Positions 8,318-16,364 of a stretch of DNA of 64,000 nucleotides are shown one piece after another. Origin of the DNA: Bog-1198 sp963727045 (lineage in GTDB: Bacteria; Pseudomonadota; Gammaproteobacteria; Steroidobacterales; Steroidobacteraceae); assembly GCA_963727045.1 (NCBI GenBank), contig CAVSES010000001.1, forward strand, positions 806,001-870,000, read 5' to 3'. Position 1 is the stretch's first letter, and each line of letters starts with the position of its first letter. The position numbers were made by a program, and so were the translations under genes. A model generated the notes under the pieces. That model did not search any database, was not told where the DNA came from, and worked only from the letters and a program-made list of their open reading frames with translations.

Positions 8318-9802
8318 ATGAAAACAATGCGGAAAGTGAAGACTCTGGGGCTTCTCGGGACGGGGGTCATCGGCGGCGGATGGGCCGCGCGCGCCCTGCA
8401 TTTCGGGGTGGACGTCATCGCGGCGGACGTCAAGCCGGAAATGGAAGAGTGGATTCGCGGAGCGGTCGCGAACGCGGAGCCGGCCTTGTCGAGACTGACC
8501 TTCGCGCCTTTGCCGCCCAAGGGCAAGCTGTCCTTCACCACGGATCCAAAGGAGATGGCGGGCGCGGCGGATTTCATCCAGGAGAACATTCCGGAGCAAC
8601 TGCCGCTCAAGCAGCGCATGCTCGCCGAAGTGAGCCGGCACGCCGGGCCCGACGTCATCATCGCTTCGAGCACCTCGGGTCTCACGCCGACCGACCTGCA
8701 GCGGGATATGGACGCGCCCGAGCGCTTCTGTGTCGCCCATCCTTTCAATCCCGTGTATTTGCTGCCTCTGGTCGAGCTCGTCGGCGGCCGGAAGACCGCC
8801 CAGTCCACCATCGATGCCGCGGCGAAGTTCTTCACCTATATTGGAATGCATCCGCTGCACGTGCGGCGGGAAGTGCCGGGTCATTTGACCGACCGTCTGC
8901 AGGAAGCGCTGTGGCGCGAGATTCTGCACCTGGTGAATGACGGCGTCGCCACCACGGGCGAACTCGACGAGTCCATCATCTACGGCCCCGGCCTGCGGTG
9001 GGCTGCGATGGGCACGAATCTCATCTACCATCTGGCGGGCGGGGAAAGCGGCATGCGGCACATGCTTGCGCAATTCGGCCCCTGCCTCAAATGGCCATGG
9101 ACCAAGCTCGAAGCGCCGGAGCTCACGGAGACCTTGATCGACCGCATGGTCGAGGGCACACAGGCGCAGGCCGCGGGCCGCTCGATTCGCGAACTCGAGC
9201 GCCTGCGCGACGATTACCTGGTGGCGATCCAGCAAGTGCTTCGGCAGTACAACATCGGCGCCGGCGCCACCCTGCGTTCGCTCGAGGCGCGGCTCTACCG
9301 GGACTCCGCGGGAGAGCGTCCGGCGGCGGCGGGCGAGCGGGGCGAGCCTCTGCGATTGCTCGATACCGTGGTGAGACCCGAGTGGGTGGACTACAACCGC
9401 CACATGTCCGACTTCCGCTACGGGCAACTGTTCGGCGAGGCCGTGGACGGACTGTTCCGTCAAGCGGGCGTCGACGAGGCCTATCGGGACAAAGGTCGCA
9501 TGTACTACACCGTGGAGAACCACATTCTTCATCTCGGTGAGGCGAAGGCGGGGGATCCGCTGTACGTAACCGCCCAGGTGCTCGGGGTGGATGACAAGCG
9601 ATTGCACGTCTTTCAGCGGATGCACAGGGGCCGCGACGGCAAGCTGATCGCCACGGCCGATCAGATGTATCTGCATGTGGACACCGCCGCGGCCAAGGCT
9701 GCGCCCGCCGCTGAGGACGTACGCGCGAAGCTCGAGTCGATTCACCGCGACCATGAGGGACTGCCGCGGCCTGCGGAAGCCGGCCGCACGGTGGGGCTCT
9801 AG
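8318..9802 (+). CDS. lcdH: L-carnitine dehydrogenase fused to a hotdog thioesterase
   Basis: 494 residues. Residues about 1-320 are a 3-hydroxyacyl-CoA-dehydrogenase-type NAD enzyme (LLGTGVIGGGWAARAL, then AHPFNPVYLLPLVELVGG, the family catalytic His region), oxidising L-carnitine to 3-dehydrocarnitine. Residues about 345-480 are a second domain starting VVRPEWVDYNRHMSDFRYG, a hotdog thioesterase like the separate protein at 15873-16364. Fused carnitine dehydrogenase/betainyl-CoA thioesterases are known in rhizobia. The ATG at 8318 has GGCGAGG upstream. Together with the BKACE and CoA-ligase genes it gives a route from carnitine to glycine betaine. Confidence 0.88.
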   Translation: MKTMRKVKTLGLLGTGVIGGGWAARALHFGVDVIAADVKPEMEEWIRGAVANAEPALSRLTFAPLPPKGKLSFTTDPKEMAGAADFIQENIPEQLPLKQRMLAEVSRHAGPDVIIASSTSGLTPTDLQRDMDAPERFCVAHPFNPVYLLPLVELVGGRKTAQSTIDAAAKFFTYIGMHPLHVRREVPGHLTDRLQEALWREILHLVNDGVATTGELDESIIYGPGLRWAAMGTNLIYHLAGGESGMRHMLAQFGPCLKWPWTKLEAPELTETLIDRMVEGTQAQAAGRSIRELERLRDDYLVAIQQVLRQYNIGAGATLRSLEARLYRDSAGERPAAAGERGEPLRLLDTVVRPEWVDYNRHMSDFRYGQLFGEAVDGLFRQAGVDEAYRDKGRMYYTVENHILHLGEAKAGDPLYVTAQVLGVDDKRLHVFQRMHRGRDGKLIATADQMYLHVDTAAAKAAPAAEDVRAKLESIHRDHEGLPRPAEAGRTVGL

Positions 9803-9811
9803 GCGCCCGCC

Positions 9812-10430
9812 ATGCCGAAAGTAGTCGATCACTCCCAGCGGCGCGATGAAATTGCACATGTCGCGTGCCAGGTGGTTGCACGCCACGGCTTCGAGCAGGC
9901 AACCGTCGCGCGCATCGCCCGCGCCGCGGGCTACACGACGGGAATGGTGGCTCATTACTTCGACTCCAAACAAGACATCATCCTCGCCGCGCTTGCGGTT
10001 GATGCTGTTGCGGATCGAGCAGAGACTGACGCGCGAGCGCAGGAGCGAAGAGGCGAACCTGCTGGACGTACTGTCCGAGGCGCTGGCCGTCGACGCGCAG
10101 CGATTCACCGAATGCGCGTTCTGGATGGCGTTCTGGGGCCAGGTCTCCGCGGATCTCAAGCTCAAGCGGCTGAACGTGTGGGTGCATCGCGAGTACATGC
10201 GTCTGTTTGCCCGCTGCTTCGCGCAGTACTGGCCGGAATGGCAGGAGTGGCCGCGAGCCGTGCGCGATCAAGTGCTGCGTTCGGTGGTCACGCACATGAA
10301 CGGCCTGACCGCGAGCGCGGTCACGAGCCCGCGTGATTGGCCGGCTGCCGTCCAAGTGGAGCAGCTGCGATTGCAATTGGGCCTTTTACGGCGCTGGGCG
10401 GGCACCAAGCGCGCCGCCCGGGTCGAGTGA
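9812..10430 (+). pseudogene. BetI-like TetR regulator, frameshifted
   Basis: The first about 63 codons (from ATG 9812) encode a good TetR DNA-binding domain: VARHGFEQATVARIARAAGY, then GMVAHYFDSKQDIILAAL. After base about 10000 this frame turns to nonsense and ends at 10336. The expected ligand-binding half (RLMLLRIEQRLTRERRSEEA, then AFWMAFWGQVSADLK) continues in the next frame to 10430. Removing one G near 9998-10000 (gcgcttgcggttg) restores a single 205-residue BetI-like protein. No slippery sequence is visible, so this is either a real inactivation or a one-base sequence error. It lies 9 bases behind carnitine dehydrogenase and was probably its local regulator. Confidence 0.8.
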
Positions 10431-10445
10431 CGGGAGAAGGGGGGC

Positions 10446-11615
10446 ATGATGGATTTTTCGCTCAACGATGAACAGCAGATGATCGTCAAGTCGACCCGGG
10501 AGTTCGTGATCAATGAACTTTATCCCCATGAAAAGGAAGTCGAGGAGACCGGTGCGCTGCGCGAGGATCTTCATCGGGAATTGAAGGCGAAGGCGATCGA
10601 GGCGGGGCTCTATGCCGCCAACATGCCGGCGGACGTCGGCGGGGCGGGCCTGGATACCGTCACCTGGGTCCTGTACGAAAAGGAACTGGGCAGAACCAGC
10701 TATGCACTGCATTACTCCTGCGTCGGCAGGCCTTCAAACATCCTGCTGGCCTGCGCGGGTGAACAGCGGGATCGATATCTGCTGCCGACCGTGCGCGGCG
10801 AGCGCGTCGAATGTCTCGCGATGACGGAGCCGGGCGCGGGATCGGATTTGCGCGGAATGAAGACCACGGCGATTGCGGCCGGCGGCGATTTCATCATCAA
10901 CGGCACCAAGCATTTCATCAGCCACGCCGATCATTCGGATTACGTCATCCTGTTCGCGGCAACCGGCGAGGAGGCGGACGCGCACGGCGTGCGCAAGAAA
11001 AAAATGACCGCATTCTTGATCGACATGGGGCATCCGGGATTCGAGGTGCGGCCCGGCTACAAGAACGTGTCGCACCGCGGATATAACAACAGCATTCTCG
11101 AGTTCAACAATTGCCGCGTCCCGAAGACGGCGATTTTGGGTGAACTGCACCGCGGTTTCGACGTGGCCAACACCTGGCTGGGGGCCACTCGGCTGCAGGT
11201 GGCGGCCACCTGCCTGGGGCGTGCCGAACGTGCGCTTGAATTATCGACGCAATGGGCCGTGGACCGCGTGCAGTTCGGTCAGCAGATCGGCAAATTTCAA
11301 GGCGTAAGCTTCAAGCTTGCAGATATGGCGGTGGAATTGCGGGCCGCCGAGCTTCTAACCCTGGAAGCCGCCTGGAAGCGCGACCGCAAGATCGATACCG
11401 ACATGGATATGGCCATGGCGAAGGTGAAGGCCAGCGAAATGCTGGCGATGGTCGCGGATGAGGCATTGCAGATCCACGGCGGCATGGGCCTCATGAGCGA
11501 TCTGCCCCTGGAGCGGATCTGGCGCGACGCACGAATCGAAAGAATTTGGGACGGTACCAGCGAGGTGCAGCGCCACATCATTTCGCGCGGCCTTTTGCGC
11601 CCGCTGGGCGGCTGA
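10446..11615 (+). CDS. Acyl-CoA dehydrogenase, probably acting on betainyl acyl-CoA
   Basis: 389 residues, full length. FAD and substrate signatures are present: CLAMTEPGAGSDLRGM, then DRVQFGQQIGKFQGV, and ALQIHGGMGLM. The position that holds the catalytic Glu in medium-chain enzymes (YEGT) reads IWDGTSEVQRHI, with Asp369 instead of Glu. By context it may dehydrogenate gamma-butyrobetainyl-CoA to crotonobetainyl-CoA, the substrate of the nearby CaiD-like hydratase; the specificity is inference. Two ATGs (10446 and 10449) stand next to a GGGAGAAGGGG ribosome site. Confidence 0.83.
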   Translation: MMDFSLNDEQQMIVKSTREFVINELYPHEKEVEETGALREDLHRELKAKAIEAGLYAANMPADVGGAGLDTVTWVLYEKELGRTSYALHYSCVGRPSNILLACAGEQRDRYLLPTVRGERVECLAMTEPGAGSDLRGMKTTAIAAGGDFIINGTKHFISHADHSDYVILFAATGEEADAHGVRKKKMTAFLIDMGHPGFEVRPGYKNVSHRGYNNSILEFNNCRVPKTAILGELHRGFDVANTWLGATRLQVAATCLGRAERALELSTQWAVDRVQFGQQIGKFQGVSFKLADMAVELRAAELLTLEAAWKRDRKIDTDMDMAMAKVKASEMLAMVADEALQIHGGMGLMSDLPLERIWRDARIERIWDGTSEVQRHIISRGLLRPLGG

Positions 11616-11806
11616 TTCGCACGATGCACCGGATTGGAGCGCAACGATTTTACATTATCCTGCGCCCGCGGGCCGGTGCCCGCACTGCGATGCGCCCTCG
11701 TCCTACAGACTGCGCCCGCCGGGCCTGAGAAAATCCCACTCGACGGCCGGCGCGCGGCAGAAGTGTGATGCGCGGCTTTGCGAACCAAACGACAAGGTGG
11801 GATGAA

Positions 11807-12343
11807 ATGATCGACACTGAAGTGCAACGACTTCGACGTTTGCGCAATACCGCACTCAGAGCACGGGCACTTGCGGTGGCCCTCCACTCGGGCCGCCCGA
11901 TGCGATGCAGCCCGCTCCTGTCCCGGAGCGCGCTGGCCTGCTGGCATATCGCTCGTGTGGTCAGCGGCAGGCTGCGGGCCCACCCCTACCCGCGCTATCA
12001 ACGCGGACCGAGCAGCCTGCGGATGGTGTGCGAGCAGATCAGCGCCAACTGGATCGGCGGAATCGCGCATCGCCGTGGGCGGGGGCTGCACACGTTATCC
12101 GGTGAGCTGCGGCGAGTGGTCGGCGAATTGGCCGATGCCCGGGCCCTGACCTGGTCGGCTGAACTCAGCGACACGTTCGGCCGCTCGCAAGCCCTGCTCG
12201 AAGGACTCATCAAAGAAGCGCTCGCCGGTGTACGCGGCGAAAGCGGGCACCACGACGCGAATTCGCTGGCGGACGCCGCGCCGGGCGCCCGCGTGGACAA
12301 TTCCGGCAATGTAGCTGCCAATTGGCCATATTTGGCCTTTTGA
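11807..12343 (+). CDS. Uncharacterised basic protein
   Basis: 178 residues from ATG 11807, chosen because AAGGTGGGA stands just before it; an in-frame ATG at 11765 lacks one. The first third is Arg-rich (EVQRLRRLRNTALRARALA), and no signal peptide or membrane helix is evident. I recognise no domain. It opens a run of three small plus-strand genes lying between the acyl-CoA dehydrogenase and the convergent caiD operon, and nothing links it to betaine metabolism except position. The 191 bases before it contain GC-rich palindromes and a TTTTACATTATCC stretch, but no convincing promoter. Confidence 0.55.
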   Translation: MIDTEVQRLRRLRNTALRARALAVALHSGRPMRCSPLLSRSALACWHIARVVSGRLRAHPYPRYQRGPSSLRMVCEQISANWIGGIAHRRGRGLHTLSGELRRVVGELADARALTWSAELSDTFGRSQALLEGLIKEALAGVRGESGHHDANSLADAAPGARVDNSGNVAANWPYLAF

Positions 12344-12456
12344 CCGGCTTTCGCGCGTCTGATTAATCCTACATCAGCCGGCGCGATGCGCCGACCGTAA
12401 CGGCCCCGCTGCGGCGAGATACTTCCGGCACGTATCAGGCTCGGAGGAGACCCACC

Positions 12457-12642
12457 ATGCGCAGCGAGAACGTACCCACGCCTCCGAGTCCGGAGAGGCC
12501 GCCGCTGGCGCCGCATGACCCGCCGGAGCCAGCTCCGCAGGCCGCCGCGTGGCGCCGAGCGCTCAAGGTCGTAGGGGTTGCGTCGCCGGTCCGGCGCGGC
12601 CGCGTGTCGAACACCGCCATGCGCAGAATCAAATGGGGATGA
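12457..12642 (+). CDS. Small Pro/Arg-rich hypothetical protein
   Basis: 61 residues, ATG 12457 preceded by a strong GGAGGAGA ribosome site. The first half is proline-rich (PTPPSPERPPLAPHDPPEPA) and the second half basic. No known family is recognised. Its TGA (12640-12642) overlaps the ATG cluster that begins the next gene, which argues that both are translated. Composition alone would make this doubtful; the ribosome site and the overlap are the main support. Confidence 0.4.
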   Translation: MRSENVPTPPSPERPPLAPHDPPEPAPQAAAWRRALKVVGVASPVRRGRVSNTAMRRIKWG

Positions 12643-12647
12643 TGTCA

Positions 12648-12956
12648 ATGGGCAAGAAACAAGAGATCGCGATCGGGATCGCTCTGCAGACCCACGTCCT
12701 CAAGAGCTGTCCGGTCCACAATCAGTTGTACTGCGGGGACGACCAAGAGACGGACGACGAAAATATGGCGCGCGCGTTCGCGGTCGCCATCGAACTCGTC
12801 CGCCAACACACGCCGTTCGCCGAGGAATTTCACCACAACACGCACGAGTTGACGGATCTGCTGAGCTACACCATCGGCGCGGCGCCACTCGCCTGCCCCG
12901 AATGCGCGTCGCCCCGGCAACAGCGCTATTCGAGAAACGAAGAAACGATCCAATGA
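12648..12956 (+). CDS. Uncharacterised Cys-containing small protein
   Basis: 102 residues. ATGs at 12639, 12642 and 12648 are in frame; I chose 12648 because GGGG lies 9 bases upstream. Two Cys pairs, CPVHNQLYC near residue 19 and CPEC near the C terminus, could bind zinc. The layout (ALQTHVLKSCPVH, then ELTDLL, then a terminal CPxC) resembles an unnamed family of proteobacterial stress-type small proteins, but that is recalled similarity only. It is the last plus-strand gene before a strong hairpin and the convergent caiD operon. Confidence 0.6.
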   Translation: MGKKQEIAIGIALQTHVLKSCPVHNQLYCGDDQETDDENMARAFAVAIELVRQHTPFAEEFHHNTHELTDLLSYTIGAAPLACPECASPRQQRYSRNEETIQ

Positions 12957-12984
12957 AGGGAAGAGGGCGGAGGCCCCGGGAGAT

Positions 12985-13015
12985 CCCGACCCGCCGGCCG
13001 CGCGGCGGCGTCGGG
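12985..13015. terminator. Strong hairpin between convergent genes
   Basis: CCCGACCCGCCG (12985-12996) pairs with CGGCGG-C-GTCGGG (13003-13015), giving a 12-base-pair stem with a one-base bulge and a six-base loop. It lies in the 61-base gap between the stop of the small gene at 12956 and the stop of the caiD-like gene at 13018. This is where a bidirectional terminator is expected. No long T tract follows on either strand. Confidence 0.6.
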
Positions 13016-13017
13016 GC

Positions 13018-13794
13018 TCAACGGCCCACCCAGCGAGGCTTGCGTTTTTCGGTAAATGCACGAGTTCCTTCCTTGAGGTCTTCCGAGCGGATCACCCGCT
13101 GCACCGCGTCCAGCGAATCGTGAAGCTCGAACGCCTCGTGCTCGGGCACCATTTCGGTGTGGCGCAACAATTGTTTGATCGCAGGAAAAAGCAGCGGCGG
13201 TCCGGCGGCCAACTGCTGCGCGATTTCCCGCGCCCTGGCCATGCCCTCGCCCTTCGGCACGACGTGGTTCGCAAGACCCCAATGTTTCGCTTCGACGGCG
13301 TCCATCCAGCGTCCGGTCAGCAGGAACTCCACCGCGACGTGATAAGGAATACGGCGCCGCAACTTGATGGTGCCGGCGTCCGCGAGGACGCCGACGTTGA
13401 TCTCGGGGAGGGCAAACTTGGCGTGTTCCTCCATCACGATGATGTCGGTGCCGAGCACCACTTCGAATCCGCCGCCGCAGGCAATGCCGTTGACGGCGGC
13501 AATGACCGGCTTGTTGAGATTTCGGGGGTAATTGAATCCTGCAAAGCCGCCGACACCCCAGTCCGAATCGGACTGCTCGCCGGCGGTTGCGGCCTTGAGA
13601 TCCCAACCGGGCGAGAAGAACCGATCTCCGGCGCCGGTGATGATGGCGATGCGCAGTTCCGGGTCGTCCCGGAACGAACTGACGATCTGGTTCAGTCGGC
13701 GGCTCGCCGCCAGATCGATGGCGTTTGCCTTCGGTCTGTCGATGGTTATTTCCAGAACTGCACCGTCTTTGACGGTTCGAACTCCGTCGGACAT
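13018..13794 (-). CDS. caiD: Crotonobetainyl-CoA hydratase (CaiD-like)
   Basis: 258 residues of the enoyl-CoA hydratase/isomerase family. The match to E. coli CaiD is striking along the whole length: EITIDRPKANAIDLAAS near the start, FFSPGWDLKAATAGE, GGFAGF, KPVIAAVNGIACGGGFE (oxyanion hole), and the C-terminal TEKRKPRWVGR. CaiD reversibly hydrates crotonobetainyl-CoA to L-carnitinyl-CoA. The start lies three bases downstream of the stop of the CoA ligase, so it is the last gene of the minus-strand carnitine operon. With the acyl-CoA dehydrogenase it points to gamma-butyrobetaine use. Confidence 0.86.
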   Translation of the reverse strand: MSDGVRTVKDGAVLEITIDRPKANAIDLAASRRLNQIVSSFRDDPELRIAIITGAGDRFFSPGWDLKAATAGEQSDSDWGVGGFAGFNYPRNLNKPVIAAVNGIACGGGFEVVLGTDIIVMEEHAKFALPEINVGVLADAGTIKLRRRIPYHVAVEFLLTGRWMDAVEAKHWGLANHVVPKGEGMARAREIAQQLAAGPPLLFPAIKQLLRHTEMVPEHEAFELHDSLDAVQRVIRSEDLKEGTRAFTEKRKPRWVGR

Positions 13795-13797
13795 ACA

Positions 13798-15870
13798 TCA
13801 CTCCTTGGGCGGATTGCGCAAACGAATCAGGGTATCCACCGCGACCGCGCCCAGGCCCGCCGGGCGCACGATCACGGGATTCACGTCGAGTTCGACGAGC
13901 GCGGCTGAATTGCCGGACGCATAGCGTGCAACGCCCACGATGGCGTCGATGAGCGCGGCGACGTCGGCGGCAGGCTTGCCGCGATAGCCGCCGAGAAGAC
14001 GGAAGAGGGTGAGCCGGCGGAGCGCCGAATCTATGGAGGCGTGAGTCCAGGGGGGCAGCAGACTGACGCTGTCCGCCATGATTTCGGTGAACACGCCGCC
14101 CGTACCGACGACCAGCACCTGTCCAAACTGCGGATCGACGATGACGCCGACGAGGACTTCGGCCACGCCGTCGGTGATCATTTCTTCCACCAGCAGAGAG
14201 TCGGACAATCTGGCGAGGCGCCCGGCGGCCGCCCGCGCCTCGGCTTCCGTGCGAACGTTCAGCACGACGCCGCCGGCCTCGGTCTTGTGCTCCAAGTGCG
14301 CGCCCGAGGCCTTCATCACCACCGGGAATCCCAGTGCCTGAGCCGCCTCTGCGGCGGCCTGCGAAGGCACGAGCTTTCCCTTCGGTATGCGCACACCGAA
14401 TTCAGCGAGCGCCCGCTTGCCCTCATGTTCGCCCAGAGCACGGACTTCGCCCGGTCCGCCGCGGCACGCCGGCACATGCAGCTGCACGTCCGGAAGGTTC
14501 CGCCACGCGGTGCCCACGGCAGCGGCCAGCGAAATGGCCTCCAGCCCTTCGCGTTGCCCCTGCAACGGGATGACGCCGGCCTCCAGGCAGCGCTGCCGAA
14601 TTCTGGGGCTGATGGTTTCGGGCAGCGACGCAATCAAAGCGGCGCGGCTCGGTGCCCGTCGCGCGGCCTCGATGAACACGTCGATGACGGCGTCATACGC
14701 CGCGGAATCAGCCTTGCCTTCCGGCGGACTATCCAGCATGAAACCCGCCGCATCGTAGCCCGATTGCAGGACGTCGGTGAACACACGCCCGAGCGCCGGC
14801 GGATCGAACCAAAGATAGGTGTGGATATCGAACGGATTGGCGATCGTCACGCGGTCCGTCAACACTTCGCGCAATGATGCGGCGCGCGCGGGCGGCAATG
14901 GGGCAAAGTCCAAGTCCATTGCGCGCGATACGTCGGCGGTCATCGCCATGTCGCCCCCGGAAGCGCCCATGACGATCACCTTGCGGCCCGGGAGCGGACC
15001 TCCCGTGTGAAACACTTTGAGAGTTTCGCAGAGCGCCGCCAGGGTGTCGCAGCGCGCGATGCCGGCCTGACGGCAGAACGCTTCGAACACCTCGTCGGAG
15101 CCCGCCAGCGCTCCAGTATGGCTGTGCGCCGTGCGCGCCGCGGCGGCGGTGCGCCCTGATTTGATGACGGCGATGGGTTTGCCCGCGCGACGCGCCATGG
15201 CAGCGGCGCGTGCAAACGCTTCAGGATCCTTGAGGCCTTCGAGATACAAGCCGAATGCGGTCACGCGTTCATCGGCGCACAACACCTCGATGAGATCCTC
15301 CACCGCGAGGCACGTTTGATTGCCGACCGTGAACAGGCAGCCGATCGGCAGCGAGCGCTGATTGAACATGAGCGTGAGCGCGATGGTGCCGCTCTGACAG
15401 ATGAGTGCCACGCCGCGCTGCACCGAATTTCCCACAATCTGGTCCGGCATCATCGCCACGCGGTCGAAGAAATTCACGAAGCCGTAGCAATTCGGGCCAA
15501 AAAAGGGCAGATCTCGCGCACGCTTCACGAGGTCGCGGGTCAGTCCGAGACCGGACTCGGTTCCGGTTTCCGAAAATCCCGCGGTGAAACAGACGAAGCC
15601 GCCGGCACCCCGTGCCGCCAGCGCGGCGGCGACGCCCGGGACCTCGTGATTGGGAACCGCGACGAATGCCGCATCGGGAATTCCCGGCAGATCGGCGACC
15701 GACCGATAGTAGGTAGATTCGGCGGTTGCATGCCGGGTGGGATGAACGCGCCACAAATCGCCGGAGTAGCCGATGGCCCGGTTGCCGGCGGCCACCGCAT
15801 CGGTCCATACCCCGGCTCCGACCAGAACGATGCTTCTCGGCGCGATGAGTCGATGAATGTCCGGTTGCAT
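13798..15870 (-). CDS. ADP-forming acyl-CoA ligase (acetate-CoA ligase family)
   Basis: 690 residues from the ATG at 15870. The N-terminal CoA-binding Rossmann domain starts APRSIVLVGAGVW. The central ligase domains include VALICQSGTIALTLM and AARTAHSHTGALAGSDEVFE, whose His is the phosphorylated residue of this family. The C-terminal ATP-grasp domain (LGFPVVMKASG, HKTEAGGVVLNV, LVELDVNPVIV) is complete. It is sandwiched between a thioesterase and caiD, separated by two and three bases. It may therefore activate gamma-butyrobetaine, crotonobetaine or carnitine to the CoA ester in place of CaiC; that specificity is inference. Confidence 0.84.
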   Translation of the reverse strand: MQPDIHRLIAPRSIVLVGAGVWTDAVAAGNRAIGYSGDLWRVHPTRHATAESTYYRSVADLPGIPDAAFVAVPNHEVPGVAAALAARGAGGFVCFTAGFSETGTESGLGLTRDLVKRARDLPFFGPNCYGFVNFFDRVAMMPDQIVGNSVQRGVALICQSGTIALTLMFNQRSLPIGCLFTVGNQTCLAVEDLIEVLCADERVTAFGLYLEGLKDPEAFARAAAMARRAGKPIAVIKSGRTAAAARTAHSHTGALAGSDEVFEAFCRQAGIARCDTLAALCETLKVFHTGGPLPGRKVIVMGASGGDMAMTADVSRAMDLDFAPLPPARAASLREVLTDRVTIANPFDIHTYLWFDPPALGRVFTDVLQSGYDAAGFMLDSPPEGKADSAAYDAVIDVFIEAARRAPSRAALIASLPETISPRIRQRCLEAGVIPLQGQREGLEAISLAAAVGTAWRNLPDVQLHVPACRGGPGEVRALGEHEGKRALAEFGVRIPKGKLVPSQAAAEAAQALGFPVVMKASGAHLEHKTEAGGVVLNVRTEAEARAAAGRLARLSDSLLVEEMITDGVAEVLVGVIVDPQFGQVLVVGTGGVFTEIMADSVSLLPPWTHASIDSALRRLTLFRLLGGYRGKPAADVAALIDAIVGVARYASGNSAALVELDVNPVIVRPAGLGAVAVDTLIRLRNPPKE

Positions 15871-15872
15871 GC

Positions 15873-16364
15873 TCAGCGGCGCTTCAATTCGATCTTGCGC
15901 GATCCGGGGCCGAACGCGTCGCGTTCGGCCACAGATGACCTGAGCGACTCCAGCTTCGCCGTCACATCGCCGGGGAAGGATGCCGCGGCGGGCTTCTCGC
16001 CCTGATGTACGTGAAGCAGCAGCATTTCCGCGGTAGCGACCGCCTTCTCGATCCGCGAGCAGGCGAAACGGCAGCCGATCTGGATCCGCTTGTGGTCGAA
16101 ATCGAGGATCGACGAGACCACCGACAGGTCGTCCGAGGCCTTGACCTCGCGCAGGTAGTGCAGATGCACCTCGAGGGTATACAGCGTGCAATGCGTGCGC
16201 GCACGGTACGCGGCGTCGAGGCCCAGATGATCCATCACATCGTCGATGGCGTAGCTCGCCACCAATCCGTAGTAGGCGTCGCGCAAATGACCGTTGTAAT
16301 CGATCCAGGACGGCTCGATCGCGGCGCGATATGCGGGAAGTCCGGCCACGGGAGCGCTGCTCAA
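15873..16364 (-). CDS. Hotdog thioesterase, probable betainyl-CoA thioesterase
   Basis: About 163 residues. The segment SWIDYNGHLRDAYYGL is a 4-hydroxybenzoyl-CoA-type hotdog signature, with Asp as the likely catalytic residue, and parallels WVDYNRHMSDFRYG in the thioesterase half of the carnitine dehydrogenase fusion. I chose TTG 16364 because it overlaps the stop of the BKACE gene as TTGA; GTG 16349 is the alternative. In known carnitine pathways BKACE makes betainyl-CoA and a thioesterase of this type releases glycine betaine. With the fused copy this is the second such domain in the window, so one may instead act on carnitinyl-CoA. Confidence 0.8.
   Translation of the reverse strand: MSSAPVAGLPAYRAAIEPSWIDYNGHLRDAYYGLVASYAIDDVMDHLGLDAAYRARTHCTLYTLEVHLHYLREVKASDDLSVVSSILDFDHKRIQIGCRFACSRIEKAVATAEMLLLHVHQGEKPAAASFPGDVTAKLESLRSSVAERDAFGPGSRKIELKRR

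Noticed and set aside
9990..10010. Programmed frameshift in the TetR gene
   Set aside because: No slippery heptamer, shine-dalgarno-like stimulator or hairpin is evident; a mutation or sequence error is simpler.
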